Origin: Phorcus lineatus
Taxonomy: Eukaryota; Mollusca; Gastropoda; Trochida; Trochidae
Reading direction: 5' to 3'
Length of the DNA: 64,000 nucleotides
Assembly: GCA_921293015.1 (NCBI GenBank)
Contig: OV121081.1
Coordinates: 26,849,158-26,913,157 of the forward strand
The first letter of the stretch is position 1. Every line of letters starts with the position of its first letter. Position numbers and translations under genes: made by a program. Positions 1-13,200 of this stretch are shown piece by piece. Below the pieces are notes generated by a model, which worked only from the letters and a program-made list of their open reading frames with translations, did not search any database and was not told the origin of the DNA.

Positions 1-577
1 AGGATATCTAACAATGAAGAAAATAAAAATGACCAATTTGATTTTATTCGCTGTCTGATATTAAAATAATGCCAAGGATCATTATACGTTGAAAGAAACT
101 TAGCCTCCTTTTAAACGATCAAGTGTTGTATAATAAATTACTATATATTTGGTATATAAATGAGGGCAAAACCAATATTTTGTTTTGTTCACATTATGTT
201 AGAAGCCATAATGAACAACCACAAGAAACGCTTGTGTAGATTATTCTATCATTGTTCACGTTGCTCTGTAATAAGTGAATGAGGAGCTATTAGATATAAT
301 GTTTTCGAGATTACATGGAGGACTATGCCATCATGTTGGTAATAATGACTTCATAAATGATATGGCACTTGCAACATTTGCTGGCTCAAATAAAAAGATT
401 ATGAACAAATAACAATATATTTTTATGTGTTTAGTAGGATTCATAAGGTGTGCATCATTCCATCAACCTTACGTATGGCAATATATGTTACCACAATACA
501 TATTTCATGAAAAATACCACTTTTAGTCATTTTTCAGGACAATTAAACAATAGTAAAAAGAGGCCTTATTTTAACCA
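1..577. other. AT-rich non-coding stretch
   Basis: All frames are broken by frequent stops. I see no transposon termini, no tRNA-like boxes and no convincing splice-flanked exon. Confidence 0.6.
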
Positions 578-613
578 AACACACACACCCATTCACGCAC
601 ACGCACACACACA
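578..613. repeat. Imperfect (AC)n microsatellite
   Basis: A dinucleotide AC tract interrupted by short CCATTC and CG variants. It is an ordinary simple repeat with no coding role visible. Confidence 0.85.
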
Positions 614-680
614 TGTCGATGCGTTCCTTTGCTGTATAATATTATAACTGTAAAACCGTTCTTTGAAGCTGGATGGTAAC

Positions 681-796
681 TGTATTCATACGCTGGCAGC
701 TGCGGAGAAGGCACTGATATAAAAACAGCCATGCATACATGCCATAGCTTAATTGGTACAACAATCAATGAGAATGCCAGTTGTCTGAATGGATAG
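681..796 (+). repeat. Dispersed repeat DR-A, copy 1
   Basis: About 115 bp that aligns almost without gaps to 10001-10116 and, reverse-complemented, to 61553-61670. A shorter match lies at 31956-32036. Shared landmarks are TTAATTGGTACAACA and the right-hand GTCTGAATGGATA. Weaker similarity to copy 2 seems to continue to about 970 (AATGTAATGG in both). I do not recognise the family. No terminal inverted repeats or target duplications are obvious, so this may be a fragment of an old transposon or of a segmental duplication. On the reverse strand a similar reading frame can be followed in copies 1, 2 and 4 for about 20 codons, but copies 2 and 4 then reach stops, so coding is not supported. Confidence 0.6.
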
Positions 797-3700
797 CACA
801 CGTGTGTTCAATAGTGGTAGTAACACGAAATGTACAGTGTCCTGTCAGGTCAGATCTGTTTCTACCAGACAAGCAATGTCATACCATATACATATATCGA
901 CAGTCCAACATGCGCTAGATCGATCAAATACCACATGAAATACAGCTTAACGTATTTACTGTAAATTTTAAATCAATGTAATGGCCCCTGCTTAATACGG
1001 GGAGTTAAGTAGGTCCCAGTGAAAGACAAAACCTGCCAATAGCAATCACATGACGTAATTGACGCTTTTTCATGGATTGATTAATTTAATTGTTTTGCTG
1101 ATTAAATGGTCTCGTTGAAAATATAAAATAAACTTGAAAGGAAGCTAGGTTCAGGTTATTTTCCAGATATACTCACCCATCAATGAGATAGTCAATGTTT
1201 CACGTTACAAAATAATAATAAAAGTACACTAGTCGTATACAGTAATGATTTACAAAGACATTATTTGTGTAACATGTCGAACTCGAGGAGCACGAAACCC
1301 TACTTCATCTTATTTTTTATTTCTTATCATGACCTGTTTATTGTTTTCTTTGGCCAATGGAACATTATATCTAGTATCACAGAGGTACAGCGTTTTGCAA
1401 TTACAGTTACAGGAGATAGACAGGCCAAACCAAAAGAAGATACGAGAGAAATAAAGCCTACATATGTATTGTCTAGACTATACTAAAGCTATTGAGGAAA
1501 TCGTTTTGGGTATAAATCATCTACGTACTTTATATATCTATAGAAATCCTTCTTAAATCACCTTTTCCACGCCAGTAAAATTGCAATTCACTTGAGACCT
1601 TTTGGTTTTGGTATTTTATAAAGAAATGTGAAGTATTTATTTCAAATGGAAAAATCCAGATACGTTATTGAATAGTGTTCTTGACTGAGAAAGACAAACT
1701 TTAGTAAAATGGGATCACACAATTACTTAGTGAGATTACTTACTTGTTGCGAGTGCCAATAAATTACATTTCATGAAATAATATAAAAATTATAATAATG
1801 AGAACACTTATATTGCGTTTTTCCAAGCTAAATATCTTGCTCAAAGCACACAAAGAGGGTCAGATAGGTCCAGAGGAAAGAGTTCATTCGAAAGCTAGTG
1901 TTAAATACCTGCGTTGGTCTCTCTCTTTCAATAACAAGGGTAGTGAGCACCGGCCACTCACTGCCAAGAGAATAGAAGTGAGCACAGCCCACACATGCTG
2001 TTTATTATAAAGTTATACTTTCTCCTGGAGAGCAAATACAGTGTATCTCTTATAATATTGAATTTAAAGGAATAGCGGATTTTAAATTGATATAAAGACA
2101 AACTTATAAACTGTTTCGTGTACGAGGAGAAGTTCTTTAATGCGCATGTGGATGAATTTTCATTTGTGATATTTATCTAATGTATTGTACTATTGGTCAA
2201 ATGACCTTAAAACCTAAAACCATTCAACTGAATTGAATACATAAATGAGACGTACACCATGATTAATTTAAGTAGAAGTTAACTTATATCTATTTCATCT
2301 TACGTTACAAAAATTATCTAAAGAAAGTCATTTAGTTAAAAAGCAAAAATTACAAATGGACAAATAAACCACAATTAAGTTTATAGAAACTGCTTCAGCG
2401 GAAAACACAAAACATATCTTAAAACGAATTCTATACCGATGACATTTATGAGGTAATGCATACTTTATTTGAATTGCTTTAGCTGATGCCTCATTTTCCC
2501 AAATTGAATATAACGATTTATCATAATATCAGTGGTCAAGAAAACAAAGTCAAAATGGTGGCACATCCTTTGTGTAAATCCTTGGTTGAAGATGCTATAT
2601 ACTTCAAATTTACTTCTTGTAAGTAATGTATGAATTCATAGGAATTCCATTTTCATTGAGGATTTGAAGCTCATTTTGAATGGAAACAGTTCAAACTAAT
2701 TCATACCCATAATCTATTGATCTGTTAGTTGCAATCTAGACATTCGTATACAGTTTATATGAACAAATTTAATAAGTTTTGATGAGTGTTATGTAGATTT
2801 TATAGACAGAAATGCCAAATTCAGTTATATTGCAAGCTTCGAAAAAAAAACGATAATGGATTTCGTGCTATTGCTTGCCTGTTGCAACTACTTCTAGATG
2901 TAAAAACGCACTAACGTAATACCTTTGCATCAACTTGACGGAATTATATGGTAATTGGAGGAAATTGTAGAGTTATTTACGTTAAGGTATAGTATTGATT
3001 ACACCTATTTCTTTACCATGGTGTAATTTCCAGCTTACTTAGGATACATCCACAACAACATGTTTCTATTGAATAATGTGTAGATACACAAATCATGTTC
3101 GTGAGACCGAACTATCTGAAAGTACAACAATTTAAGTTTTAAGATTAAAGAGTATAGAGTAATCGTAACATTGAGAATGTATATTTAAAAGAATATCATG
3201 TGAGTCTGATTATCGTGTATATTTGCTATTTGGAGGTTAAAGTTTAGCAATGGTATAATATGTGTGATTATTCGTAAGGAAGAGTTAAATAACGACACAT
3301 ATTTCTACACCGGTTGAGAGAAAGAAGTTATGGTACCCTAACTCGATATCTATCTCGTTAAATATTTATTTAACAAAGGACATTCGGTAAAGGTGCTAAG
3401 CAACATACATATGCGTTCTTTGCACTCGTAAATTTATGTTGAAGACTCTCCAGATGTGTGTTTGTACTTGTCATACCTTGACATAAAGATATGACCATTG
3501 GGGATAGCTTTGTTTTGACATATGCAGGTTACATTTCCGACCAATTACACAAAACTTTACTTTTCAATCATGTAATGTTTGCTTGTTTTAGTGTCAGTGT
3601 GATATGGTAATGTTGAATGATCTGTAAACAAAATTTATACTTGTTTTTAAATCTATGACTAATGTTAGGGTAACAAATATGCCGTTCCTATGAAATGATG

Positions 3701-5193
3701 ATTTCCGTTAGTACTAAATGTTTTCATTGGAACGTCACAAATAGTAATCAGTTACCATATTATGATAGCCAAAACATATGCATCTGTACAGTTCATGTTA
3801 AAAGAAAGTGAAACGGGGAAAAAAATTGGAACAAACAAAAATTCATTATTATAAATCGTGTTTGAGTTGTTTGAATGCAAAAGTGTTATTTTTAATATTC
3901 TAAGAGACATATTTGTAAAAACAAAACTCACTATTTTATAAACAATGTGATGGAAATGAATTGTAGAATTATAGACCTAAGTGTGTACCACAGAATATAA
4001 CGGTTGTCTATTCAACTCTGTCTAATGTGTCAAGTCACTTGTGTTAACACTGTGCCAAAGTTAAATTATTGTAAACCTTCCGATAACTGTTACCCTGTAT
4101 AAACCAAGGTTGGATCATCGTTGTTATTTCATTGTAAATCAGACGTTACGATGTACAACAGTAACAAACAAATGCGGAAAGAACATAGACCCTTCTCACG
4201 TCTCTCGCATATGGGGACGCAATTAGAGACATCTGTTTTTGTTAATTCCAGATTGTAGACGACTCCACATGAGATTGAAGGTTTTCAAACCTATCGATCA
4301 TAATGAATTATTGCAGAGAATGCTAATTAGGCACCTATTGCTTCAAATACGATGAAAATTTAATATTTAAGGGTAATGGTTCAAATAGATGTTGTCATTT
4401 TCAACTGCATGTATTAAAGACTCAGATGTAAAGCCCATTCTGTGGTTTTCGTGACATATAACTTTGCTTTTATTTTCTAATAATAACGTGTGTATATCAT
4501 GGTGTAAAGTTTAAACATCTCTCTTATTCATCCCAAATGACAACTTTTGTACCATTATTACATAGTTTTAAGTGTAAATCGGAAAAATTGCCTTGCATCC
4601 GTATGTGTGAAAAAACCTAATGGACACGTCCCATTTTTACAATTTATGTAAAACGTTACCGATATCAACCTGTCCTTGTGTATACCTGTTTTACATGTAA
4701 ATAAAGTTCCTAAATGTTAACTAAATGTCACGCATCGACCACAGTACATTGTCAGTTTTGTATTAAAACTTCGATCTTACAGTTTTTTATCATTAGTGTC
4801 AGTACACGGAATCGGTAATAATTGAATGATAATTTGCAGCAAAAACATTTTGTAAATCTCTTTTGTAATAAAAGAAAATGGTTCATATGATACGTTGATT
4901 CGCATTTGTTTGAGATACGTTTTGTACTCACACATTCCTAGTTTAAAGAATAAGTTAAAAGTCAATAATCCTGACATTTGTATGCCGTCATTTTTATATT
5001 TGCCTTTTTATATTAACTGAAAAGAATTGCTGCATTTCTATGGTCTATACATCCTAGTTGACATACATATCTGTGTTACTGGCTGGTTATTTCAAGTTTT
5101 TTCTTCACAAAGATTTACCTTATAATAAGTATATAATTAATTATTTGGGACGGTGAATACACGAGCTAGAGATAAGCACAATCAAACTTGATA
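797..5193. other. AT-rich non-coding stretch
   Basis: Only short chance frames (70 codons or fewer). A short stretch near 3930-3980 vaguely resembles the region just right of DR-A copy 2 (AATG-AATGGAAA-TTGTAGAATT). No gene or complete mobile element was recognised. Confidence 0.6.
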
Positions 5194-5195
5194 TA

Positions 5196-5739
5196 CAGTT
5201 GCATAACAAAAATGTTTGTTCACATTCCTGGGTACACTAGTACAAATATCATGTAATTTGGTATGCCTTTGAGGTATCACAGCATTGCGAAAAAGCAACG
5301 TATGATGTTGAATTTTTAATACAAATGTGCAGAACCATATGCATTCCTCTTTATGGCAAATGTTTACCATACCCCACAATTAACCATAACAGTTTTGGCA
5401 TATTTCTGAAGTGACCAGGGGACAATATTTCGAAAACAATTTTTGTAATTTTTCTCTACAAAATCCTTTATAATCTTTTTGGATTGCGCTGATTTTCTTG
5501 GCAGAGAGTCGATATGGAAATTTTGAAAACAAGACCCCCTCTGTTTATTTCAACATGCCAAAATTCTAATGTTTGCACGAGAGATCAGACGATCCCTAAA
5601 TAAGTTCAAGAAAGGCTATTTGGTTGATCCTTTGTCAGTGTCGCTGAAGTTATGTTATTGACCTCCAAACTAAAGTCAAATTACATGATATCTGCACTAC
5701 GATTCAGTGGTAAGTGAACAAACTTTCGGTAGGCAGTTG
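5196..5739 (+). mobile_element. Tc1/mariner-type MITE, copy 1
   Basis: A non-autonomous DNA element of 544 bp. The left end begins CAGTTGCATAACAAAAATG and the right end is its approximate reverse complement, ending GGTAGGCAGTTG. The dinucleotide TA flanks both sides (5194-5195 and 5740-5741), the target duplication expected of the Tc1/mariner superfamily. The whole length aligns with 43899-44515 in the same orientation, including the interior block around CATGTAATTTG / TGCCTTTGAGGTATC and the right subterminal block ACTACGATTCAGTGGTAAG. It has no transposase coding capacity, so movement would have needed an enzyme supplied in trans. Divergence from copy 2 is substantial, so this is an old insertion. 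The superfamily is inferred from TA plus a CAG-starting terminal repeat. The family name is unknown to me. Confidence 0.8.
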
Positions 5740-5741
5740 TA

Positions 5742-6306
5742 TAAGAAAGCATCATGTGAAGTTTGCGTTTTTATAGTTTTTAACCTTCCATATTTTAAAA
5801 AAAAATCAAACTTCCAATACAGAATTTAAAAAGACTATGGCCCATCATTCGACCTTCTTATCAATGATAACAAAATCCTTTAAACATGTTCCGACAGAAT
5901 TATACTTAATATTATCACAAATAGGCAATGGAAAAAATAATTCATACTGAATGCACTTTCAGAAACCAATAAACATTGACACAGTAAATTGTCATAGGAG
6001 AGGTTTTGGCCAGTTTTGTGAAAGCTTGGCATACCGACCTTTGGCCATATACAACCATTATTTCGCAACTACAGATGTTTCTCCATCAGATAAGCGTGCA
6101 TAGGCGACTTTGGTCTCCGGGGCTTTATATTTGTTGTTTGTTCCCCTCTTTATACGTATACAATCGCCATACATCAGTCGCCATAAGTATTGTTTTATAA
6201 CAGACGCATTAACTTGGTTACAAATCTCCTGATAAGAAAGTTGGGCTAAAGTTGTAGTTCTATCAGTTTACATGAAAGTGTTTAGTGAACTTAACCACTA
6301 AAACTA
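5742..6306. other. AT-rich non-coding stretch
   Basis: Spacer between two terminal-inverted-repeat elements. Nothing recognised. Confidence 0.55.
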
Positions 6307-7035
6307 ATTCTACCATGAAAGTGGTGGATACTCGATTCTGATTGGCTGTTTTGTCCGACTCAGAGGGTATCAATTCACGATTGAACTTACTTTGTTTACC
6401 CGAAATCAGTTTACAATGTATTAATACATACATTGACTTTCGACTATCCGACTGGTAACTTCAGAGTCGATATTCCGCTTGCAAGTGGGATTAATCTCTT
6501 TCCAAAAGGAATTAATCGTATTTGTGTTTGTGTGTTTACACGGAGAGAGCAAATTGTTTTAATTTTATGTCGTATTTTGTACAAAATAAGAAGTTTGAGT
6601 GAAAAATCATTGTAAACTAAGCTTTCCGCTACTGGGCATGCAGCAGCATTCCTTCGAATACGGCAACAAAACAATGACGTCATTTCGCGAGGGCTTCTGA
6701 CGTTATAAACCCTATTACGACGTCATAGTGGTCTACTGTTAGAGTCATCCATTTGCGTCATGAGGGGGTGTCGCGGTCTTTGTTTGCTATCAAAACAAGA
6801 TAAAAGGCTTTTTAAACGATTCGATATTTACATTTGTACCACATACTAGTTCGAAACCATTTCGTGAACACGCAGTATAAGGTTTAACTTTGTTAACGTT
6901 TTAATTTTAGTTCAATACTATGACGCAAAATCCCCGATGCTGACGAGTTCATGTTTGTCTCCAGAAGTCGGAACATTTTACACTGTGCATTTCGCTATGA
7001 AAAATAGTTCAGCATTAAAATCGTCATGGTAGAAT
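6307..7035 (+). mobile_element. Candidate MITE-like element bounded by a 12-bp inverted repeat
   Basis: ATTCTACCATGA at 6307-6318 and its exact reverse complement TCATGGTAGAAT at 7024-7035 bracket a 729-bp block. The block is visibly richer in CpG than its flanks and contains GATTGGCTG and several CRE-like motifs. If the repeat starts two bases in, an AT dinucleotide would flank both sides, but this is weak. No second copy is visible in the window and there is no coding frame of note. The 12-bp match could be coincidence. The compositional contrast is the main supporting point. Superfamily undetermined. Confidence 0.35.
6675..6760. promoter_or_regulatory. Cluster of CRE/ATF-like sites
   Basis: Within 90 bp there is one full palindromic CRE (TGACGTCA, 6675-6682), TGACGTTA (6698-6705), GACGTCAT (6719-6726) and GCGTCA (6755-6760). 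An inverted CCAAT box (ATTGG) occurs upstream near 6341. CRE sites bind ATF/CREB bZIP factors in animals. Whether these are used, or are passengers inside the 6307-7035 element, is unknown. Confidence 0.3.
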
Positions 7036-8429
7036 GGAGCTTAGCGTTCGGTTTCAATTTAAAATTTACTCGCTATCAATCCTGTATAACATGTCTCTGA
7101 TTTTCAAACACACTAGGTTTATCCCCTAAGTATACTTTGGTTTTGAAATGACCTGCTGATGTCGCAATTTTTAGAGAGATGGGAAACAAAGAATCAGATT
7201 TTCTTAGTGGTATTTTTGGGGTTATTGTACGTTTTGGTGACTGAATTGCTAAGATGTTGAACGCATAATAATGATGACTAACTTGGGATTCTGGTTAACT
7301 TGCCACACGAACTTGGTGCGAAAAAACTCGACTTTGTCAGATTGCAAATAATAGCATTTGTTTAATGTTAAATCGAATTAATTTACAATATCTAAAGGCA
7401 CGCTGTAATTTATATTTGGCAATGATAATAGCCATTAAGAAGGTCTCCATTATTCATTCAAAATTGAAACATTCATGATAGTTATTTCTTTCAATGTAAA
7501 TCGAAAAAAAAACACGTGTGTTAAAGCCGACAACATTAATACACTAACCACTATCAACTATTTTATCTACTATCTGCTTAAATCAGCCACGGTCTGGTTT
7601 TCGATCAGAAACATAACTTAATACCTATATGTGTTCACTCATCTGATGTTTTTGTTTGACTCAAGCATAACTCGTCTCTTTAAAGACACTACCGCAAGCT
7701 GTTTAGGTTGAAAATGGCTATTTTAAGACATACGAGGATTTAGGCACTCACTTCAGCTTATTTTCGATGTAATGACATAATTCTTATTCTGTGCAATTGA
7801 CCTGAATTCAACAATGATATAGTTTAGATGGCCGAAATTGGTTTACAGATATTAACAATCTATGGCCAGCTCTGCACAAAATGGGGAAAATATGGACAAC
7901 TTTAAACGGCACAACTATTGATGTGTGCAGCTTTTTGATTTATCTGTACTCTAAACTGAGAAGAAAGGATGTAATATTATTTATCAAAGTAATCTTGTTA
8001 CATAACCTTTTTTTAAAAATGTAGTATAAATTGATACTACATTTTAACACTGTTTCAAGATTAAATAAGCGGCAACCGTTTTCGCTCCTCTGGCTGTAAG
8101 CAAAATTAAAATGTTTAAGATATGGTAGTTCATTCGGATTTGATGCAATGCTGTAAATACTTTCGGTCTTTTAGAATCGACCCTTCATCCTGAATACATA
8201 CATATTTATTAAATAACTTATGGGACAGATAATATGAATGTAGACCGTTTGTAGAACACAGATATGGATTATAATGTGCATTCGTTGTATATACAGTATA
8301 TACACTAGTGCTTTTAAAGAACTAAAATGAACAGCCTGAAGCAGTTATTATCATACAGTGTTATGCTTTGTCTGTTTAAGACCACCAGTTTTTTCTTCAT
8401 TTGTATCCGCATCCCCTCGCCACGCTAAT
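7036..8429. other. AT-rich non-coding stretch
   Basis: No gene recognised. It contains one strong hairpin at 8016-8045, listed separately. Confidence 0.55.
8016..8045. repeat. Perfect 12-bp inverted repeat (hairpin)
   Basis: AAAATGTAGTAT and its exact reverse complement ATACTACATTTT, separated by a six-base loop. The stem is AT-rich. No flanking structure suggests a terminator or a transposon end. Confidence 0.7.
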
Positions 8430-8723
8430 CAGAGCTCGAGGCAGTAATTGAACGGCCGCTGTCCTCCTGATTTGACATTATGCAACAGTTTCAAACTGAC
8501 ATCTGTTGTGTTGTTTTAATGTAATTCGACCCTATTGTCCATATTCTATAAAGGCTCGTCCATATCGTTAACCAGGCAGACAGGTTCAGACTCGCAGCTA
8601 CGGCACGACACAATCCCCGACTTCTCTCGCCTGTGGACGCCATTATTGTACAAGTTCTGGTGAAAACCTCCCGCAGAAAATATGGAAGAAAAGCACAAAG
8701 TTTTCTTGTTTGTCATCATTTGA
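8430..8723 (+). promoter_or_regulatory. Possible promoter and 5' exon
   Basis: A block of clearly higher G+C with many CpGs, unlike its flanks. It contains a TATA-like TCTATAAAGG (8545-8554). About 130 bp downstream an ATG (8682) opens a 13-codon frame, MEEKHKVFLFVII, ending at 8723, with a short hydrophobic stretch like the start of a signal peptide. No good splice donor follows, which weakens the exon idea. It could equally be a decayed mobile element. Confidence 0.18.
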
Positions 8724-8759
8724 AAACGGCTTGCCACTTTAAGTGGAGAAACCTATATG

Positions 8760-10000
8760 TTGTATTTCAAGTTATGTTACACCTGCTAGATACAAGACCG
8801 CTTTCTAGATTTTAGTGTTTGGCTTTAATGTGTAATTTACATGTCACTTGAAATCATGTGTGATTTGAGTTCCCTGGTATGGCAAGACCACAGAAGAGGA
8901 GTGTTTATATAACTTATCGTAACTGACGCAAAGGTAAGATAATTTGAAATGTGTTTCAAAGTTGGAAAAATACATGTCGAACAAGTTTCTATAACCTGTT
9001 TATAAACAAACATTTAAAATGTCTGTTGAAAAAATATATTCTTAAGAGCAGTTGTGATTGAATAATTTGAACCTATTAAAACAAAGATTCCATTAGAGAT
9101 GAAATTGTGATGAAACTAAATACTAATCTTACTTATAATGAGAAAATATATTTTAAGATGATTTAATTTTTTTTAATAGAATCGCAATATTGTTCGTTTG
9201 ATGCCAAATTTGCAGAGAAGACAGGAATCTAGGCATGAACTGGATTAGTGATAGCTGACATGCCAGTGGTCTTAATGAATACTAAAGTGTCATACCAGCC
9301 GGGTTTAATTTCATTATCTTTCATGCTTCATGGAGAGATAACACTACGATCAGATGATATTATTTGATTTAGAGCCCAATTTAAATTATCAATATCTTCT
9401 AATTTAACCTTTTTTTTACTCTGTTTAAAAGATACCTTTTAATATTCTTAACCAGATAAGGTTCTTACATGTACTTTGACACTGTAAGGATATCACGCGC
9501 GATTATAGATTTCAGAAAAACATAATGTTTCATTCTATCTTGAAAATAAGCATTGTTTAGATAGCACTTATGAAGTTATGTTTGCCTTGGAATATGGTAT
9601 GGTTTTATGAAGTACCAGGTGCCGTAAACATAATCATGTAAATGACGTCAGTTCTGAAGATGATCACAAGATGTAGGGACAAGGCTTCCCATATGCAAAT
9701 ATCAAAGAACCGCCAAACTATCTTCATATCTGCTCTAAGGACACGCTTAGAGCTTTGGTACTGGTGTTAGAGTGTTATTGTTACTAAGACCAATCTGTTG
9801 ATTTGTGTATTGAGGGTGTGGATATATAACTAAAATTATGACAATTTCTCTGCCTATGTATATCATACGGTGATAAAAAGGTAATGAAATTAGATCTTTG
9901 AAAGAATTAAATTTTGCATTTTCGGTGCATGAGATGGTATAAATAATTGAGATGTAGTATGAATTAATGATATTGTTATTGCCAATGCAAAATAACATTA
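8760..10000. other. AT-rich non-coding stretch
   Basis: No recognisable gene. The longest frame (reverse, 9747-10061, 104 codons) overlaps the DR-A repeat and is not kept open in the other DR-A copies, so I regard it as chance. Confidence 0.5.
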
Positions 10001-10260
10001 AACATTCATACTCTGTCAGCTTTGGGAAACCTATCAGCAGACAAACAGAGGCTGTATACATAGCATGGTTTAATTAGTACAGCAGTCAAAGAGAATGTAA
10101 GGTGTCTGAATGGATAACAGATGTATCCAGGATAAGAAGTAATGACAAAACAAAGTCTTCTCCATGTTTTGTCATATCACGTTTATTTCTTCTAGATTTC
10201 GATGTAATATATGTAAAAAAGGTCAAATGATTTACAAATAATGTAATGGAAATTGTAGAA
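10001..10260 (+). repeat. Dispersed repeat DR-A, copy 2 (longest)
   Basis: The core 10001-10116 aligns with copies at 681, 31956 and 61553 (reverse). To the right, 10140-10245 still aligns with the reverse complement of about 61400-61520: TTTTGTCA, CGT-TATTT, ATATATGTAAA, GTCAAATGA and TTACAAAT recur in the same order. This shows the repeat unit is at least about 240 bp. There is no coding potential conserved across copies. Confidence 0.6.
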
Positions 10261-13200
10261 TTTGTACTTATTGTAGAAAAACATGTATTTTTGTGAAAAT
10301 TAATGGTTATATATATATTTCACATCCATTGAAATCACATTTGAATGATAATCACAATTCTATGTAATAAATATGTATATTAATATAGTATTTTATATAA
10401 ATTTTATGTTACGATACACGAATTATGTCATTTTCAATGACATTTTATCGGTTGTGGGTTTCATGAATTGTCATGTAGCTTTAATAAGAGTTTAAAACTA
10501 ATTACTGGAAATTCTTGTTAGTGTAAACGTTACATTCACATAATAAATGAATGCTTATATGTTCAACCTCTTTAAATGTTATTTTTCTGAAAAATAAAAA
10601 TGTAAACTTTTTCAAACGATTACAATCTGATGAAGATGAAATTGAGATTATTGAGTGTTGTTGGAAATTTCCCACTTCCAATGAGGGCAGGAAATCCGAA
10701 TTACATCTGCACACACTCTTTCAAATTGAATTCTTTTATCAGCTAATGTACTCATTTACTTATTCATAAAAGACATATCAAGATAGATCATCCTTAAAAC
10801 TTTAATTTTGTTTCTAAATAAGAAATAATTGTCAAAAACAAGTTTTATATAACGTTAATGATAATATCTGAAACATTGAAATAAATCGATCCTATTAGCA
10901 TTTACTAATAGTTGTAGGCACATACACTTCTTTTGAGAAATCCGTAGACAAACTCAGTGCAAGCTTTTATCCTCACAGTGAAAACTATTACCGGCATCAA
11001 AGAGATGAGATAATAGAGGAATCATCGAGGAATGTGGAAGGGTTCAGAGTATCTTTAAAGTTGCTTTATATGCTAGTAATAATGTAAGAATAAAACGTGT
11101 CTTTATAGGTTAGGTTTACTTTTTTTAATTAAAGTTACACTGAATATCAAAGTTGTAAAGACTCTCATCGTGTCCATATGCACTGTGGTTTGTACTTTTA
11201 CAATAAAAACACAATGTCGTTTACAACTCTTGATGTCTTCACATTTCCCCGTTATATAGGTAAAAATCCTTATAACACGACTATGAGGAAAGAAAAGATA
11301 TTACAGGGTTTAATTGAGACAAACGTGATGTGTCCCTGAAACCTTTTTCATCTCATTTGTAACTTTAGTCAAGAACGTTACAAATCGATTTTTGAAGTGG
11401 TATAAGTTCACGTTTGGTGTAGGATATCATTTAAACACACTGCATGGTTTCAACGTGGTTATCGTGCCTTATTTTTCAATTGTTCTTATTCGTTTGTCTT
11501 CAATCTTAAGAAAAAAAATTCTGACGTATTAGAAATTACACTTACTGCTGTTTTTCGGTATGTCAATAACTGTTCTTGCTGATTGCACTCTAATCTTGTG
11601 TAATCTGTTTACAGTTTTTAAACAGTTTGCATGCTGAGTGAAGATGTGGTTCTTTAACGTAGTGATGTTTTCCTGGAAATTAACAGTATATTGGTATTTT
11701 GCTAGAATACAGGAATTGACAAATGAAGAGCCATGCTTTCATTTAAGTAAACAAGTTAACATTTGTAATTCTAAACACAAATTACTTTTTAAAAATAAAC
11801 CAGATATAAAAATGCCTAATTCATTGATTCAGTTTGTGAAAAAATGTAATGTTATCTAAGCGCTTTCTCAAATAGCGGGTAATTTTTACGCTCTGAATAA
11901 TTATCACCTAGCCTCAATAAAGAACACATTACATTTCAATTTATTTTGTCTTTCCTTTAGTAAAAACAACAAATATGCATTGTTGCTAGAATCAGTGGTT
12001 GGTATAAAATTTTGGTGGCATGCTTTTGTTGAAACTTGCCTTTTGTAAGGTTAATTAACACATGTATGTTTTGATTACCCTTTCGGCGTATACTAATTCT
12101 TTTGGTGAAATGAGTTGCTGTCAGTAATCAAATAATTCAAATCATGTATACTTGATGTGTGCCAAGTTCTTTACTGAAATAGAATATAAAGACTTTAAAT
12201 CAAACGGATCGATTTTCGACTGCTACAAAACTTCAGTTTCAAATATGTATAAAACAACAATACCATAAGTGTTTTGAAGATTGAGTTACAGGGTTTTTGT
12301 TTTTAATCTGCAGATTCGATACTTGATAGATTACTACCCTCTGGTACTATCCTGCACTCATTTTGCTTTATTTGGCCTTTGATATTTTCGTGCGATTAAA
12401 GGAGCATTAAGAAACGTTTGTGTTGCCTTTGTTGTCTGCCTAGGTAATCTGTACACCATAAAGTGGAATCTGAATTTTGAATATATCTTTCGAGATAGAT
12501 AGAGCAGATTTGAGATGTCAATGAAAGTTTTGGAAGCGATGAACTTACTTAGATAAAGCACTAAGCTTGTCCTTAATCACTTCCCCTTTTATAAATTTCC
12601 AAACCAAGGGATACACTTATATAGTGTCACATATATATCGGAACATATGGTTTTGAAAGTATTAATTAAAGACAAATACTCACGGTGTACTTGACAACAA
12701 TCATTATGATTGAATGGTTTGGATTTTGTTCTTTTGCATTTTATAAATGTAATAGTTAATATTGATAGTTCTTTAGCTATATTAGCCCAGTCTTTGCAAC
12801 ATGAACATGCATTTGTATATTCGAATGTTGACAGCATGATTTTTTATCTATTCTCTTTCTGTTTCTTATTTTTCTGGTCTGTCTTTGCCTGAATGTCTTG
12901 CGTAGGCAGTAACACATATGACCAAACAGAACTGTGTTAAAAACATACTAATTAGTAATTTGACACACACAAGACACGCGAATTGGTAATTTCAGCATAT
13001 AATATAAAACCATAAAATCAAACATTGGGTTTTAAAGTCAGCTTTTTGTTTCTGGTTCATTATTTTTAACAATTTTAATAACTTTCTGAATTGAGTTCCA
13101 AAAAAATTCAGTGTAATTATTTCACTCTATGAACTGACAGCCCACTCGATTTTGGCATAGGGTTTCAACTTGATTTACAGGAAGAAATAAATTGCCGGCC

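Noticed and set aside
9747..10061. 104-codon reverse frame as a membrane protein exon
   Set aside because: It overlaps DR-A copy 2, and the frame is not preserved in copies 1 and 4.
10620..10660. CTGATGA ... GAAA as a hammerhead ribozyme core
   Set aside because: The spacing between the two core motifs is only four non-pairing bases, so stem II cannot form.
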